A stretch of DNA of 64,000 bases. It comes from Hespellia stercorisuis DSM 15480 (GTDB lineage: Bacteria > Bacillota > Clostridia > Lachnospirales > Lachnospiraceae). Shown here in pieces: positions 46,282 through 55,851 of this stretch (its first letter is position 1; every line of letters begins with the position of its first letter). The position numbers and the translations under genes were made by a program. Under the pieces are notes generated by a model, which was not told the DNA's origin, searched no databases, and saw nothing but the letters and a program-made list of their open reading frames with translations. The stretch spans positions 24,224 through 88,223 of the forward strand of contig NZ_FQZY01000015.1 of assembly GCF_900142165.1 (NCBI RefSeq). Direction: 5' to 3'.

Positions 46282-48354
46282 TTATCGTTGTGGAAAAATA
46301 AGATTGAACTGTACATTTCCCTCTCCGGGATCGACCATCTCCACAGTTGCTTCATACTGTCTCCCTGTTTTTCTTGATACCAGATCCTTATAATGGATTT
46401 TTCCTTTAGACAGGAACTTCTTTGCTGCCACCTTATCCATCTTTTTTCCCTGGCTTGCAAGAAATTTATCATTTTTCCATAAGGTAAAAGCACATTTCCG
46501 GTCAGAACAGTAAAAATTTACTTTTCCTTCCCTGACATCTGCTCCACAGCGGGGACATTTGCCAATGACTTCTCCTTTTGCCTTTCCCTGAAACTGATTT
46601 TTCTTCTCTTCTGAAATCCCCTGATACCTGGCAACCAGTTCCTGCATCAGCTCTGTAATCCCATTTAGGAATTCATCTGCTGTCTCTGTATTCTGGGCAA
46701 TATGATTCAATGCCATTTCCCACTCTGCGGTCATCTTCGGAGATTTAATCTCATCCGGTAGAACCGTAATCAGCACATTTCCATCATCTGTCGGCACCAG
46801 ATTTTTCTTTTCCCTTTTCACAAAGCCAGACTGAATCAGTTTTTCAATGATTGCTGCCCTTGTTGCAGGAGTACCAAGTCCTTTCTTTTCTGTATCTTCG
46901 GTCAGCTCTTCATTCCCTGCACGTTCCATCGCAGAAAGCAGGGTATCTTCTGTGTACTGTTTCGGTGGCTGTGTAAAATGCTCCGATACAAAAGAATCAC
47001 AGGGACCATAATGCTTGCCTGCCCAGATATCCAACTCCGGCTCTTCTTTTTCTGCAATGATTCCAAAGAACTGTTTCAGTTTTTTCTCAATTGTCTTGAA
47101 CCCTTCCTGTTTTGTTTTCTTTGCATTGAGATAAAACGTATGATAATTGCAGGTAATCTGACATTTATGACTCTCATAAATATAAGGATCTGCAGTTGCT
47201 GTCAGAACCCTGGCACTGATCAAATACAAAATCTTGCGGCTTCGTTCTTTCAGTTCACCAATATCTGCTTTGGCTACTTCCATGGTTGGGATAATCGCAT
47301 GGTGATCGGATACTTTCTTTGAATTTAATACCTTACTCACGTCCGGTTGATATTCCAGACCTTCAGCATAAGGCATTTTCCCAAATAACATCTGAATCAG
47401 AGTTTCTGTACTTTCTCCCATCTCATCTGTCAGATACTGGCTGTCTGTTCTCGGATAAGTGACAAGCTTCTGCTCATACATCTCCTGCACAGCATCCAAT
47501 GTCTGCTGTGCGGTATAGCCAAACATTCTGTTAGCTTCCCTCTGCAGGGTGGTCAGATCATAAAGCTTCGGAGGGCGGACCGTTTTCTCTTTCACATCAT
47601 CCTTCTCCACTTCGCACATGCGCTCCTGACACTCTGCAGCCACTTTATCTGCATCTTCTTTTTTCTGAAAATTCTCTGTGACCGCATCCATATCGTCAAA
47701 TTTGATATGAGCCATATAATATTTCTCTTTGGTAAATTCCTTGATCTTCTGATTTCGATCCACGATCATGGCAAGTGTTGGTGTCTGTACTCTTCCAACT
47801 TTCAGATTCTGGTTATACAGAACAGAAAAAAGACGGCTCGCATTGATTCCCACCAGCCAGTCAGCCTTTGCCCTGCAAAGAGCTGACTGATAGAGACTGT
47901 CATAACACGAACCGTCTTTTAATGACGCAAATCCATCTTTAATTGCCTGTTCTTCCATGGAAGAGATCCAGAGTCGCTTCATCGGCTTTTTACATCCTGC
48001 CTGCTCATACACCAGACGGAAGATCAGCTCACCTTCACGTCCTGCATCAGTGGCACAGATCACTTCATCTACTTTGGAATCTCTCATAAGTTTCTTTAAG
48101 ATTCCAAACTGCTTTTTCGTACCTTCCAATACCTTATGTTTCCAACATTCTGGCACAATCGGCAGATCATCATATCTCCATTTTTTATATTTTTCATCGT
48201 ATTCCGATGCATCACATAATCCAACTAGATGTCCTACGCACCAGGAAACGATATAACCGTTTCCCTCCACGTAGCCATCTTTTCTTGTTCTGGCTCCAAG
48301 CACGGAAGCCAGTGCCATCGCAACCGATGGCTTTTCTGCAATCACTAATTTCAT
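46282..48354 (-). CDS. topB: DNA topoisomerase III (ICE-encoded)
   Basis: A 690-residue type IA topoisomerase. TOPRIM acidic residues in IAEKPS (Glu7) and DAGREGE (103-109), catalytic Tyr300 in VTYPRTDSQYL, and a C-terminal zinc-binding stretch CPRCGADV...CSDRKCAF (about 615-640). It relaxes single-stranded-containing DNA during ICE replication or transfer. Conserved in Tn1549-type elements. GAGGAGCAGGAGTAA precedes the ATG, which directly abuts the stop of the DUF4366 gene. Confidence 0.96.
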   Translation of the reverse strand: MKLVIAEKPSVAMALASVLGARTRKDGYVEGNGYIVSWCVGHLVGLCDASEYDEKYKKWRYDDLPIVPECWKHKVLEGTKKQFGILKKLMRDSKVDEVICATDAGREGELIFRLVYEQAGCKKPMKRLWISSMEEQAIKDGFASLKDGSCYDSLYQSALCRAKADWLVGINASRLFSVLYNQNLKVGRVQTPTLAMIVDRNQKIKEFTKEKYYMAHIKFDDMDAVTENFQKKEDADKVAAECQERMCEVEKDDVKEKTVRPPKLYDLTTLQREANRMFGYTAQQTLDAVQEMYEQKLVTYPRTDSQYLTDEMGESTETLIQMLFGKMPYAEGLEYQPDVSKVLNSKKVSDHHAIIPTMEVAKADIGELKERSRKILYLISARVLTATADPYIYESHKCQITCNYHTFYLNAKKTKQEGFKTIEKKLKQFFGIIAEKEEPELDIWAGKHYGPCDSFVSEHFTQPPKQYTEDTLLSAMERAGNEELTEDTEKKGLGTPATRAAIIEKLIQSGFVKREKKNLVPTDDGNVLITVLPDEIKSPKMTAEWEMALNHIAQNTETADEFLNGITELMQELVARYQGISEEKKNQFQGKAKGEVIGKCPRCGADVREGKVNFYCSDRKCAFTLWKNDKFLASQGKKMDKVAAKKFLSKGKIHYKDLVSRKTGRQYEATVEMVDPGEGNVQFNLIFPQR

Positions 48355-49782
48355 TTACTCCTGCTCCTCTTCTTCATCTTCTAGTACCTCATCATTGAAA
48401 TCTTCATCTTTCAAAACTTCTGTCCCTGCATTTTCCTGTTCTTCCTGCTCATCTGCATCGTCTACTTCCCGTTTTTCTGACTCTGAATCTTCGGATTCAT
48501 TTTCATCCTCTTCCATCTCATCTTCATCATCATATTCATGTTTCGGTTTGTAGACTTTCAAGTAATAACCACCTGCCGCAGCTCCAACAGCAACCAATCC
48601 GATCAGTAGATAAGTCCCTGCCAAACTTTTGTCTTCTGGCATCTGAATTTCATCCTCTACCTTATCTTTCTCATCTGTCTCTGTCGTTTCCGGCTTTTCT
48701 TCTTCAGCCTGTTTCTCTGGTTCTGCATAAACAATATCTACTTCCGGAAGTGTCACAGAATCAGAAAGTGTGAAGTTCATCAGGTCTTTCTCACTGACTT
48801 CGGTAAGGAAATACACATTATCCTGAGATTTTGAATTGTCGATGATCAGATAAAAAATCTTACCACTCTTAGTTGAAATGGTATAAAACTCTTTTGTGCC
48901 TTCCGTAGCTGTTTTGGTAACAGAATCTGCTGTCTCGCCTTCTTTATTAAGCTGTTCCTCAATACCTGTCACTGTCCGATCATCCACAGTTCCTTTTGCA
49001 TCTGTTGGCTCAGAAGCCTGTGCATCCTGCGGAAGTGGTGAAGTCGTTGTTTTCTCAGTCCCAGTTGCATCTGCACTGGTCGTGGTTGCCATCGCACCAT
49101 TGCTGTCACCTGAAGTTTTCTGTTTCTCTGCCTGCTTCTTTGCCCATTCATAATAAGGATTCTGCAACACATACTTTTCAGAAGTATTTCCGGCACCATC
49201 CGTTACCGTGATTTCAATCTGTTTTGTTGTAAAATCTTTCTGTGTCAGTTGCACTCTCAGCATTCCATCCTTCAGATCTGTATAAGTGGTGCCATTAACT
49301 GTCACAGAAGTAATGCCGGAAACGGTATCATTTCCCTGAATCGTCAGTACACCATCTGTCAGAGATGCAGAAAGCGTAGGCTTTTCTGTGTCATAACACT
49401 TAATAGAGCGATTCTGCTCATAGACCTTCCCCTCACCATCTGTCACACGCACATAGACCGTCTGATTACCAGTAATGGAAATACTTCCATTCCCTGTCAC
49501 ATCCTGCCAGCTTCCGTCTTTCCCAGCTTTCGCTTCAATTTTTGTGATAGAAAATCCTTCTGGCATATGACTGGCATCCACAGTAATTGCGACTGCCGTT
49601 TCCCCCTGTCTCCAGCCATCTGGCTTTTCAATCGTAATTGCGGGTGCTGTATTCTCTGCCGCTAACACACTCTGTGTCTGCAACATAGGCGATGTCAAGC
49701 AAAGAATCGTTGTTGCCGCAAGCAATCCTTTTTTCACGCTATTTTTAGATTTCTTCTGTTTCATCTTCTCTAAATTCATCAT
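48355..49782 (-). CDS. DUF4366 / CD1107-family membrane-anchored ICE protein
   Basis: A 475-residue protein. Signal peptide (GLLAATTILCLTSPMLQTQS), an Ig-like region (about 45-200), a Ser/Thr-rich linker, the DUF4366 core (FYTISTKSGKIFYLIIDNSK, NVYFLTEVSEKDLMNF), a membrane helix (YLLIGLVAVGAAAGGYYL, about 385) and a very acidic cytoplasmic tail. The family is confined to mobile elements and is probably part of the transfer apparatus at the cell surface. GGAGGAAAC lies upstream of ATGATG. The start overlaps the end of the DUF4315 gene by 38 bases. Confidence 0.9.
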   Translation of the reverse strand: MMNLEKMKQKKSKNSVKKGLLAATTILCLTSPMLQTQSVLAAENTAPAITIEKPDGWRQGETAVAITVDASHMPEGFSITKIEAKAGKDGSWQDVTGNGSISITGNQTVYVRVTDGEGKVYEQNRSIKCYDTEKPTLSASLTDGVLTIQGNDTVSGITSVTVNGTTYTDLKDGMLRVQLTQKDFTTKQIEITVTDGAGNTSEKYVLQNPYYEWAKKQAEKQKTSGDSNGAMATTTSADATGTEKTTTSPLPQDAQASEPTDAKGTVDDRTVTGIEEQLNKEGETADSVTKTATEGTKEFYTISTKSGKIFYLIIDNSKSQDNVYFLTEVSEKDLMNFTLSDSVTLPEVDIVYAEPEKQAEEEKPETTETDEKDKVEDEIQMPEDKSLAGTYLLIGLVAVGAAAGGYYLKVYKPKHEYDDEDEMEEDENESEDSESEKREVDDADEQEEQENAGTEVLKDEDFNDEVLEDEEEEQE

Positions 49783-50038
49783 CAGACCTTGTTTCCTCCT
49801 TCTGTATTTCTACCCTGCCGGGCAGTTCATTTTTCATTCTCTTTTTGAAAGCTTCCAGCTCTGGAATGCTCATATCCATTGCACGGATAATTTTTACAAT
49901 TTCCAGATTTTCCGCTTCTGTTTTTGCTATCTCCGCAGCCTTGAAACGCTTTAAATCTGCTTCATATCTGGCTTTGGATGCTTCCATTTTTTCCTTGGCT
50001 TTCTCATAATCTGCCGTTGCTTTTTCAAGACTTTTCAT
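49745..50038 (-). CDS. DUF4315 family coiled-coil protein
   Basis: A 97-residue protein, MKSLEKATADYEKAKEKMEA and so on: a charged coiled coil followed by EIVKIIRAMDMSIPELEAF, the DUF4315 signature. ATG 50036-50038 with AAAGGAG is the real start. The longer frame to 50155 reads through the hydrolase gene. Found beside DUF4366 in this ICE type, with which it overlaps, so they probably form a complex. Confidence 0.85.
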   Translation of the reverse strand: MKSLEKATADYEKAKEKMEASKARYEADLKRFKAAEIAKTEAENLEIVKIIRAMDMSIPELEAFKKRMKNELPGRVEIQKEETRSDDEFREDETEEI

Positions 50039-50078
50039 CGCTTCTCCTTTCCGGACGGCTGTTACACCGCCCTTTTCC

Positions 50079-52895
50079 TTACCATCGTCCGAATCCATAG
50101 AAATGACTCTGCCAGTATGGAGAGTTGATGGACGTATACTGCACCGGATGCCCACAATGGATCATCTGACCATTGCCCACATAGATTCCGATATGCGTTA
50201 CCGGAACTCCTGCATCGTAAGTACCTGTAAAGAAGATCAGATCTCCTGGCTGTGCTTCTGACTGAGATACCGGCGTACAAATGTCATACAATCCCTGTGC
50301 CGTTAATCTTCCTGTATTCCTTACACCTGAATGTGTCAGGCAGTAACTTACGAATCCAGAACAGTCAAATCCACTTGGCGAATATCCACCCCACACATAC
50401 GGTGTCCCAAGATATCTCGCTGCTTCATTTAACAAACGCTGTGCTGCTTCACTGGTATATTCATTGCCGCCAAATCCTGCCCCTTCTCCTGTTTCCAGAT
50501 AAAAGATCGGGTTTAACCGCTCTCCATTTTTCAGAAGTTCAATGTGAAGATGGCTTCCTGTAGAATTTCCAGTATTTCCTACAAGCCCTATCTCATCACC
50601 TTTCGTGACGGATGCTCCTGCAGATACACTCCGGCTGCTTAAATGTGCATACCGCAGTTCATAGCCTTTACTGTCCTTGATCACAACATAATTGCCATAG
50701 CTGTCGTTATAAGCAGAAGTTGTAACCGTTCCGGTCAGCCCTGCCATTACTTTTGTCCCTTCCGGTGCTCCGATATCCATACCATTATGAAGCTGATTTG
50801 CTCCTGATATTGGATGAATCCTGTATCCATAATAGCTGGTCACACTGGAATACCAGTTAAAATCAACCGGTGTTGCAAACATCTGCAAGTTGCCTTTTGT
50901 ATCGTTGTAGGCACTGAACAGTTCTTTCTGGAAAAATCCCAACCTGTCCTGACAGATTGACATCAGGTTTCCACTATTTAAGGTGACATTCAGCACATCT
51001 ACATCTCTTGTCCTGGTCACTTCCACTTCATTGCTTCCATTATCATCTGCCAGATAACATTCCCATGTTTGATGTCCATGTGCAGATGCTGCCGCATGAC
51101 TGTCATAATAGACATCAAACTGTACACCGTATCTTGCGAAAGCTCCGGTATCTTCTACAGTATATTCGACACCATTCATAACTACCTTTGTTCCCATTGG
51201 TACAAACGGATTGGAAGCATCTACCGCTAAGGTATGATTGGCAGTTGGATATGCTCCACTGGCAGTCGGTCCTCCGCTCCAAATACCACAACAAATTGGG
51301 CAGTTACAATACCCACTGGTCACAACCTGTCCCAAAGATTCTCCAACTCTTACAGTTGCTGTCTCTGTCACAGTCTCATTGACTGCTTCTGTTTCTAACC
51401 GATACTGCAATGCAAAAAGAGCATCCAGTTCTGGCTTTACCTGTTCAAAGGTAAATTCTTCATACTTTGCTGACAGATAACTGATCAGGATAAACGGATC
51501 ATGCTCAATAGGTCCGATGTTATATCGGTATTCCTCATGTCCCGGTTCTTCAGATTCCATGTTGTTGATCCGCTCCTGCAGATTAGCTTCCAGCTGTGTA
51601 TAATACAATTCCACTTCCCGGATTGCCTGATCCGATGACAGATAACTGGTCCCTGTGTAAGTGATTACATTTTGTAAAAACACTGCAGAACATGACGTGA
51701 CATTCGTTATGATCAGAAACATCAATCCGATCAGAACTGCTACACTGATATACACCTTCCGATTTTCTTTAAAGAAGTTGGTGACCTTACCGCCAATCTT
51801 CTTAATATAATCAATCGTACCTTTTGTAGCTGTTCCTACTGTCTGTTCACTTCGCTTCGCTTTGGCATAATCCCATTTGATCTGTTGCTTCTGAATCTGT
51901 TTTTTCAGCTTCTTCTGCTCCTGATGGGATGCAGCCTGTGCCTGTTTCTCTTCCTGTCTTTCAAGTCTGCTTCTTTTTCTGGATGCCCACTGTTTCCTGC
52001 GTCTGGCACTTCTCTGTTCCAGCCGGTAAACACCTTCGCCGCTTTCTTCTAACTTATGGGCACCTTCTACCGCCGCATTATCGTCTTCATTTTTGCTGAT
52101 CTCACGGTGCAATGCTACGGAAGTTGCACTTCCTGCTTTCTTGACAACAGAAGTTTTTTCTGTTTTCACAGATTCCCCTTCACCAAACTTCAAACGGGAT
52201 TTTTTCTTTCCAGGAGTTTCTCCTTCATTTGCCTGATAGACCTGTGCTTTCTTGGAATGCTGCTTTGCTTCCTTTTTCTTTCTTGCTTCTTCATAAGAAA
52301 ACTTTTTGGCTTTTTCTTTCTGTTTCTGATGGCGGAAATTGACTCCATCCGTATCCATCTGGTTCAATTTCTCCATATCTTTGTCATTTTTCACAGAAGC
52401 ACCAGTTTCCTCATAAGCAAACTTCAAACGTTGTTTTTGTTTTGGCTTTTTGCTGCCACCTGTCTGATTTCTCCGGCTGTCTCCTCTGTTTTCTGATAGA
52501 TCAGCACGTTTTTCTTTCAGTCTCCCTGACTGTCCGGCTTCGGATTCTTCTGCAAGTCTGGATTCTTTTCCGACTTCAGCACGGATTCTTTTTCTATTTT
52601 GCTGTTTACTACTCTGTCCAAAATCCTCACTTTGCTTCTCTGTCCGTATCAGTTCCGGTGCATCTCTGGATTTTTGCACAGAGGGTCGAATATTTTTCCC
52701 ACTCCGTTCAGACTGGCGGGGAGACTTATCCACAAGGTTTTCTTCTTTTTCCCCCTGTTTTCTTCCCATCTGCACATCACCGACACGGTTACTGACACGA
52801 ACAGAAGATTTATCTGTCAGGTTTTCTTCCACCAGACCATCCTTGGTCATCTTCTGGACTTTCTTGTCCCTGACTTTCATTCTCTGTTCTGCCAC
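50079..52895 (-). CDS. Conjugation cell-wall hydrolase: 3D, M23 and NlpC/P60 domains (CD1108-like)
   Basis: A 938-residue protein. Residues 1-375 are a basic, low-complexity cytoplasmic region with LKFAYEE/KKFSYEE/RLKFGEG repeats. A membrane helix lies at 381-400. Outside come a 3D domain (about 525-600: TLAVDA, EDTGAF, FDVYYDS), an M23 endopeptidase (His703, Asp707, His782, His784 in SHLHIEL) and a C-terminal NlpC/P60 domain (Cys845 in GFDCSGF, HIGIYVG). It opens peptidoglycan so the transfer channel can be built, the role of VirB1 in Gram-negatives. Two peptidases plus a 3D domain is a rich set. Start: ATG 52893-52895 follows AGGAGGAGTAATC, which overlaps the DUF3789 stop. Confidence 0.92.
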   Translation of the reverse strand: MAEQRMKVRDKKVQKMTKDGLVEENLTDKSSVRVSNRVGDVQMGRKQGEKEENLVDKSPRQSERSGKNIRPSVQKSRDAPELIRTEKQSEDFGQSSKQQNRKRIRAEVGKESRLAEESEAGQSGRLKEKRADLSENRGDSRRNQTGGSKKPKQKQRLKFAYEETGASVKNDKDMEKLNQMDTDGVNFRHQKQKEKAKKFSYEEARKKKEAKQHSKKAQVYQANEGETPGKKKSRLKFGEGESVKTEKTSVVKKAGSATSVALHREISKNEDDNAAVEGAHKLEESGEGVYRLEQRSARRRKQWASRKRSRLERQEEKQAQAASHQEQKKLKKQIQKQQIKWDYAKAKRSEQTVGTATKGTIDYIKKIGGKVTNFFKENRKVYISVAVLIGLMFLIITNVTSCSAVFLQNVITYTGTSYLSSDQAIREVELYYTQLEANLQERINNMESEEPGHEEYRYNIGPIEHDPFILISYLSAKYEEFTFEQVKPELDALFALQYRLETEAVNETVTETATVRVGESLGQVVTSGYCNCPICCGIWSGGPTASGAYPTANHTLAVDASNPFVPMGTKVVMNGVEYTVEDTGAFARYGVQFDVYYDSHAAASAHGHQTWECYLADDNGSNEVEVTRTRDVDVLNVTLNSGNLMSICQDRLGFFQKELFSAYNDTKGNLQMFATPVDFNWYSSVTSYYGYRIHPISGANQLHNGMDIGAPEGTKVMAGLTGTVTTSAYNDSYGNYVVIKDSKGYELRYAHLSSRSVSAGASVTKGDEIGLVGNTGNSTGSHLHIELLKNGERLNPIFYLETGEGAGFGGNEYTSEAAQRLLNEAARYLGTPYVWGGYSPSGFDCSGFVSYCLTHSGVRNTGRLTAQGLYDICTPVSQSEAQPGDLIFFTGTYDAGVPVTHIGIYVGNGQMIHCGHPVQYTSINSPYWQSHFYGFGRW

Positions 52896-52898
52896 TGA

Positions 52899-53009
52899 TT
52901 ACTCCTCCTTCTTCGGATACCCTTTCCCTGCCTGTAATAAACAGAGAAAAGCGATGCCAAAAACAGCACCGCCACTAAAAGTTAATACATATGAAATTGC
53001 TCGTAACAT
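52899..53009 (-). CDS. DUF3789-like small membrane protein
   Basis: A 36-residue ORF, MLRAISYVLTFSGGAVFGIA and then FLCLLQAGKGYPKKEE: one membrane helix with a short basic tail, matching the small DUF3789 type that Tn1549-like ICEs carry between the VirB4 and hydrolase genes. GGAG lies 7 bases before ATG 53007-53009. It is too short for most gene callers. The role in the channel is unknown. Confidence 0.75.
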   Translation of the reverse strand: MLRAISYVLTFSGGAVFGIAFLCLLQAGKGYPKKEE

Positions 53010-53025
53010 TGTTTTCTCCTTTGTT

Positions 53026-55482
53026 TTAACCTGCTTCAGAAGTCTCCTCCAAGCGGGTTGTCATGATTTTATAGAGGGAATTCTTCGGGAATCTGTCTAC
53101 AAATGGGATAATGACATTTCCATAAAACAGAAGTCCTTCACCCTCATTACTGTTGGTTACATAGGACAGCTGGGTTGGTGAGATATTCAGCTGTTTTGCC
53201 AGAATCTGCCTGTCTCCGGAAGCCTGGTTCAGCATATAAATAAAATCTGAATTTTCAAATATATTCTCGATTTCCCTGGAAGACAGCAAATCCTTAATAT
53301 TCTGAGTGATGCCAGTTGGAATACCACCCCATTTACGGAATCGCTTCCAGATCTCCACACTATAAGCTGCAGTCTGTTCCTCTTTTAAGAGAAGATGGAA
53401 CTCATCCACATAGTATCTGGTGGACTTATGGGCAGAACGGTTCATCGTTACCCTGTTCCAGACCTGATCCTGGATTACAAGCATCCCGATCTTTTTCAAC
53501 TGCTTACCAAGCTCCTTGATATCAAAACAGACAATGCGGTTATTGATATCCACGTTTGTCTGATGATTAAATACATTCAGAGAACCTGTAACATAGATTT
53601 CCAACGAAGTGGCCAGTCGCTGTGCTTCCGGCTCTTCCTGTTTTCTCAGAAGGTTATATAAATCCTCCAGGATTGGCATCTTCTCCGGCACTGGATCGGC
53701 AAGATATTCCTGATATACTAACCGTACACAGCGGTCAATGATGGTCTTTTCTACCGGCTCCAGTCCATTCTTTCCTCCAACAATCAGCTCACACAAAGAC
53801 AGAATAAAATCTGCTTTCAGTGACAGTGGATTATCTTCCTCGGAATAGTTCAGGTTCAGATCCATTGGATTGATATACTGGTCAGATACTGGCGAAACCC
53901 GAACTACCTGCCCATGCAGTGCCTGCACAAGTGCCGAATATTCGGCTTCTGGATCACAGACAATGATATCGTCTTCCGTAATCAGGAAGCAGTTTGTAAT
54001 TTCCCTCTTTGCTGAGAAGGACTTACCGGAACCAGGTGTACCAAGAATCAGTCCATTCGGGTTCTTCAGACGTTTCCGATCAACCATGATCATGTTGTTG
54101 GATAATGCATTTAATCCATAATAAAGAGCTTCCCCTTCCTGAAACAGTTCCTGTGTCGTAAATGGCACGAAGATCGCTGTTGAAGATGTGGTAAGCCCTC
54201 TCTGAATTTCAATTCGATTGACTCCCAGTGGAATACAGGACATGAGTGCTGCTTCCTGCTGATAATCCAGTTGTTTTAAAGAACAGTTATATTTCTGTGC
54301 AATTCCCTGCACCTGGAAAATATTATTATCCAGCTTCTGACGCTTCTTTGCGGTATTCATTACCAGAAATGTCACAAGGAACATTCTCTCATTTCTGGAC
54401 TGCAGATCTTCCAACAGGTTCTTCGCCTCTTCTCCATAGGTTACAAGGTCTGATGGAAGCACGTCCATATCATAACCGGAACGTACCGCCCGTTTCTGCT
54501 CTTCAATCTTCATCTTATCCAGATCTGAAATCTTGCTCTTGATCATTTTGATTGCTGAACTCTGATCAATGGACTGGATATGAATGTTGACATTGATGCT
54601 GTCATCCACATCCAGGAAGTCTGCAAGCATCCGGTCTGTCAGCTCCGGTGCAAGAATCTGCAGGTAACTCACACTCCCCATCGTTCTTCCCATCATAAAT
54701 GTCTGATTCTTGGAAAAGTTAAAGGAAGTCGGTGCAATAAAATCTTTGGTCTTTAATCCGGTTTCCGGCAGCATCTTATACTGGAACTTAAATGGTTCAA
54801 TCCGATCCTGGTTGAACACATGATATAGAATCTCCAGCCTTTCCAGACCATTTAGTGAATGTGCCTGTGCTCCCAGGACCTTAAAGTTGTTTAAGATATC
54901 TGTTTCGATTCTTTCAAGCCTTGATCTTGCCACCTTCAGGCTTTCTGCTTCGATTCCAAAAGTGATATACTTTGTCTTCACCAGACCATTATTTCCTTTT
55001 GAAAGCTGATTTTTCAACATAGTACGGTACTCATCACGAATGGCATTGAAGTCATCGTTCTGATCAGGAATGTCAATGCTTTTCTCAAATTCTGCCACAT
55101 CCACCTGCTGATTGATAAAGGACAGCTGCACACTGATGGAAGAATCAAAGTAATTTAAGAAATCACAGTAATTCTCAAATATCGTGGTCTTATCCTCATT
55201 TAAAGCAAGCTGATAGTTGATGTCATAAAACTGAATCGTCTTGGAGAAAAAGTTCTTTGTCACCTGGCAAATACCATCCTGCAGCATCCGAATATACGGA
55301 ATACTCTGCTGCGCAGTTGTAGGAATATTTTTCTGTTTCCTGCGGTCCCGTTCCTGCTTCTTCCTACGCTTTTCCTGTTCTCTTTCTTTTCTGCTTTTTT
55401 TGTTTCTTCTTTCCTGACGGTTTCTTTTTTCCACCAGGGACAGACGCTCCTGCTGAGCCTCCTGCTTTGTCTTTTTTGCCAT
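53026..55482 (-). CDS. VirB4-like conjugation ATPase
   Basis: A protein of about 818 residues. A Lys/Arg-rich coiled-coil start (KKSRKEREQEKRRKKQERDR), then the VirB4/TraE body, Walker A GTPGSGKS (about 481), and the C-terminal ATPase core (RYYVDEFHLLL as Walker B, GGIPTGITQN). It powers assembly and substrate passage of the type IV secretion channel at the membrane. ATG 55480-55482 (MAKKTK) is chosen since GGAGG is 9 bases upstream. It overlaps the PrgI gene by 119 bases in another frame. Confidence 0.95.
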   Translation of the reverse strand: MAKKTKQEAQQERLSLVEKRNRQERRNKKSRKEREQEKRRKKQERDRRKQKNIPTTAQQSIPYIRMLQDGICQVTKNFFSKTIQFYDINYQLALNEDKTTIFENYCDFLNYFDSSISVQLSFINQQVDVAEFEKSIDIPDQNDDFNAIRDEYRTMLKNQLSKGNNGLVKTKYITFGIEAESLKVARSRLERIETDILNNFKVLGAQAHSLNGLERLEILYHVFNQDRIEPFKFQYKMLPETGLKTKDFIAPTSFNFSKNQTFMMGRTMGSVSYLQILAPELTDRMLADFLDVDDSINVNIHIQSIDQSSAIKMIKSKISDLDKMKIEEQKRAVRSGYDMDVLPSDLVTYGEEAKNLLEDLQSRNERMFLVTFLVMNTAKKRQKLDNNIFQVQGIAQKYNCSLKQLDYQQEAALMSCIPLGVNRIEIQRGLTTSSTAIFVPFTTQELFQEGEALYYGLNALSNNMIMVDRKRLKNPNGLILGTPGSGKSFSAKREITNCFLITEDDIIVCDPEAEYSALVQALHGQVVRVSPVSDQYINPMDLNLNYSEEDNPLSLKADFILSLCELIVGGKNGLEPVEKTIIDRCVRLVYQEYLADPVPEKMPILEDLYNLLRKQEEPEAQRLATSLEIYVTGSLNVFNHQTNVDINNRIVCFDIKELGKQLKKIGMLVIQDQVWNRVTMNRSAHKSTRYYVDEFHLLLKEEQTAAYSVEIWKRFRKWGGIPTGITQNIKDLLSSREIENIFENSDFIYMLNQASGDRQILAKQLNISPTQLSYVTNSNEGEGLLFYGNVIIPFVDRFPKNSLYKIMTTRLEETSEAG

Positions 55483-55828
55483 CCGGCACACCCTCCTTTT
55501 TTACAAGGGTGGAAATCTCCTGATAAAAATTTTCTGTCTTATATGGTCTTACTGACGGACAGATAAACTTCTGTCGAATGATATTTGCCACCACTTTTTC
55601 TAAGGGAAGCCCGTCTTTTTCATACATTGCCATGAAGAAAAATGGAAGCATGATCGTTACCATCAGGATGGCTGCGATACTGGAACCGATTGGTTTTCTC
55701 ATGAACAGATAAAACGGAATTCCCACTACTGCGGCAAGTGAAAAGAAAATCAGCTGCCGTTTTGTCAGATTTAACGCTACTTTTGTTTTGACCTTGGTAA
55801 GGTCTTTTGGTACTGGTACATACGCCAT
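55364..55828 (-). CDS. PrgI family membrane protein
   Basis: A 154-residue protein. Two adjacent membrane helices (about 30-75: LIFFSLAAVVGIPFYLFM and AAILMVTIMLPFFFMAMY) and a basic C-terminal tail of Lys-Gly-Lys repeats coded inside the overlap with the VirB4 gene. PrgI resembles VirB3, the small inner-membrane partner of VirB4, and the gene overlap reflects that link. TTTCCTGCC/AAAGGAGCG precedes the ATG. Confidence 0.92.
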   Translation of the reverse strand: MAYVPVPKDLTKVKTKVALNLTKRQLIFFSLAAVVGIPFYLFMRKPIGSSIAAILMVTIMLPFFFMAMYEKDGLPLEKVVANIIRQKFICPSVRPYKTENFYQEISTLVKKEGVPDGKKDKAGGSAGASVPGGKKKPSGKKKQKKQKRKRTGKA

Positions 55829-55851
55829 GGTATGCGCTCCTTTCCTGCCCG

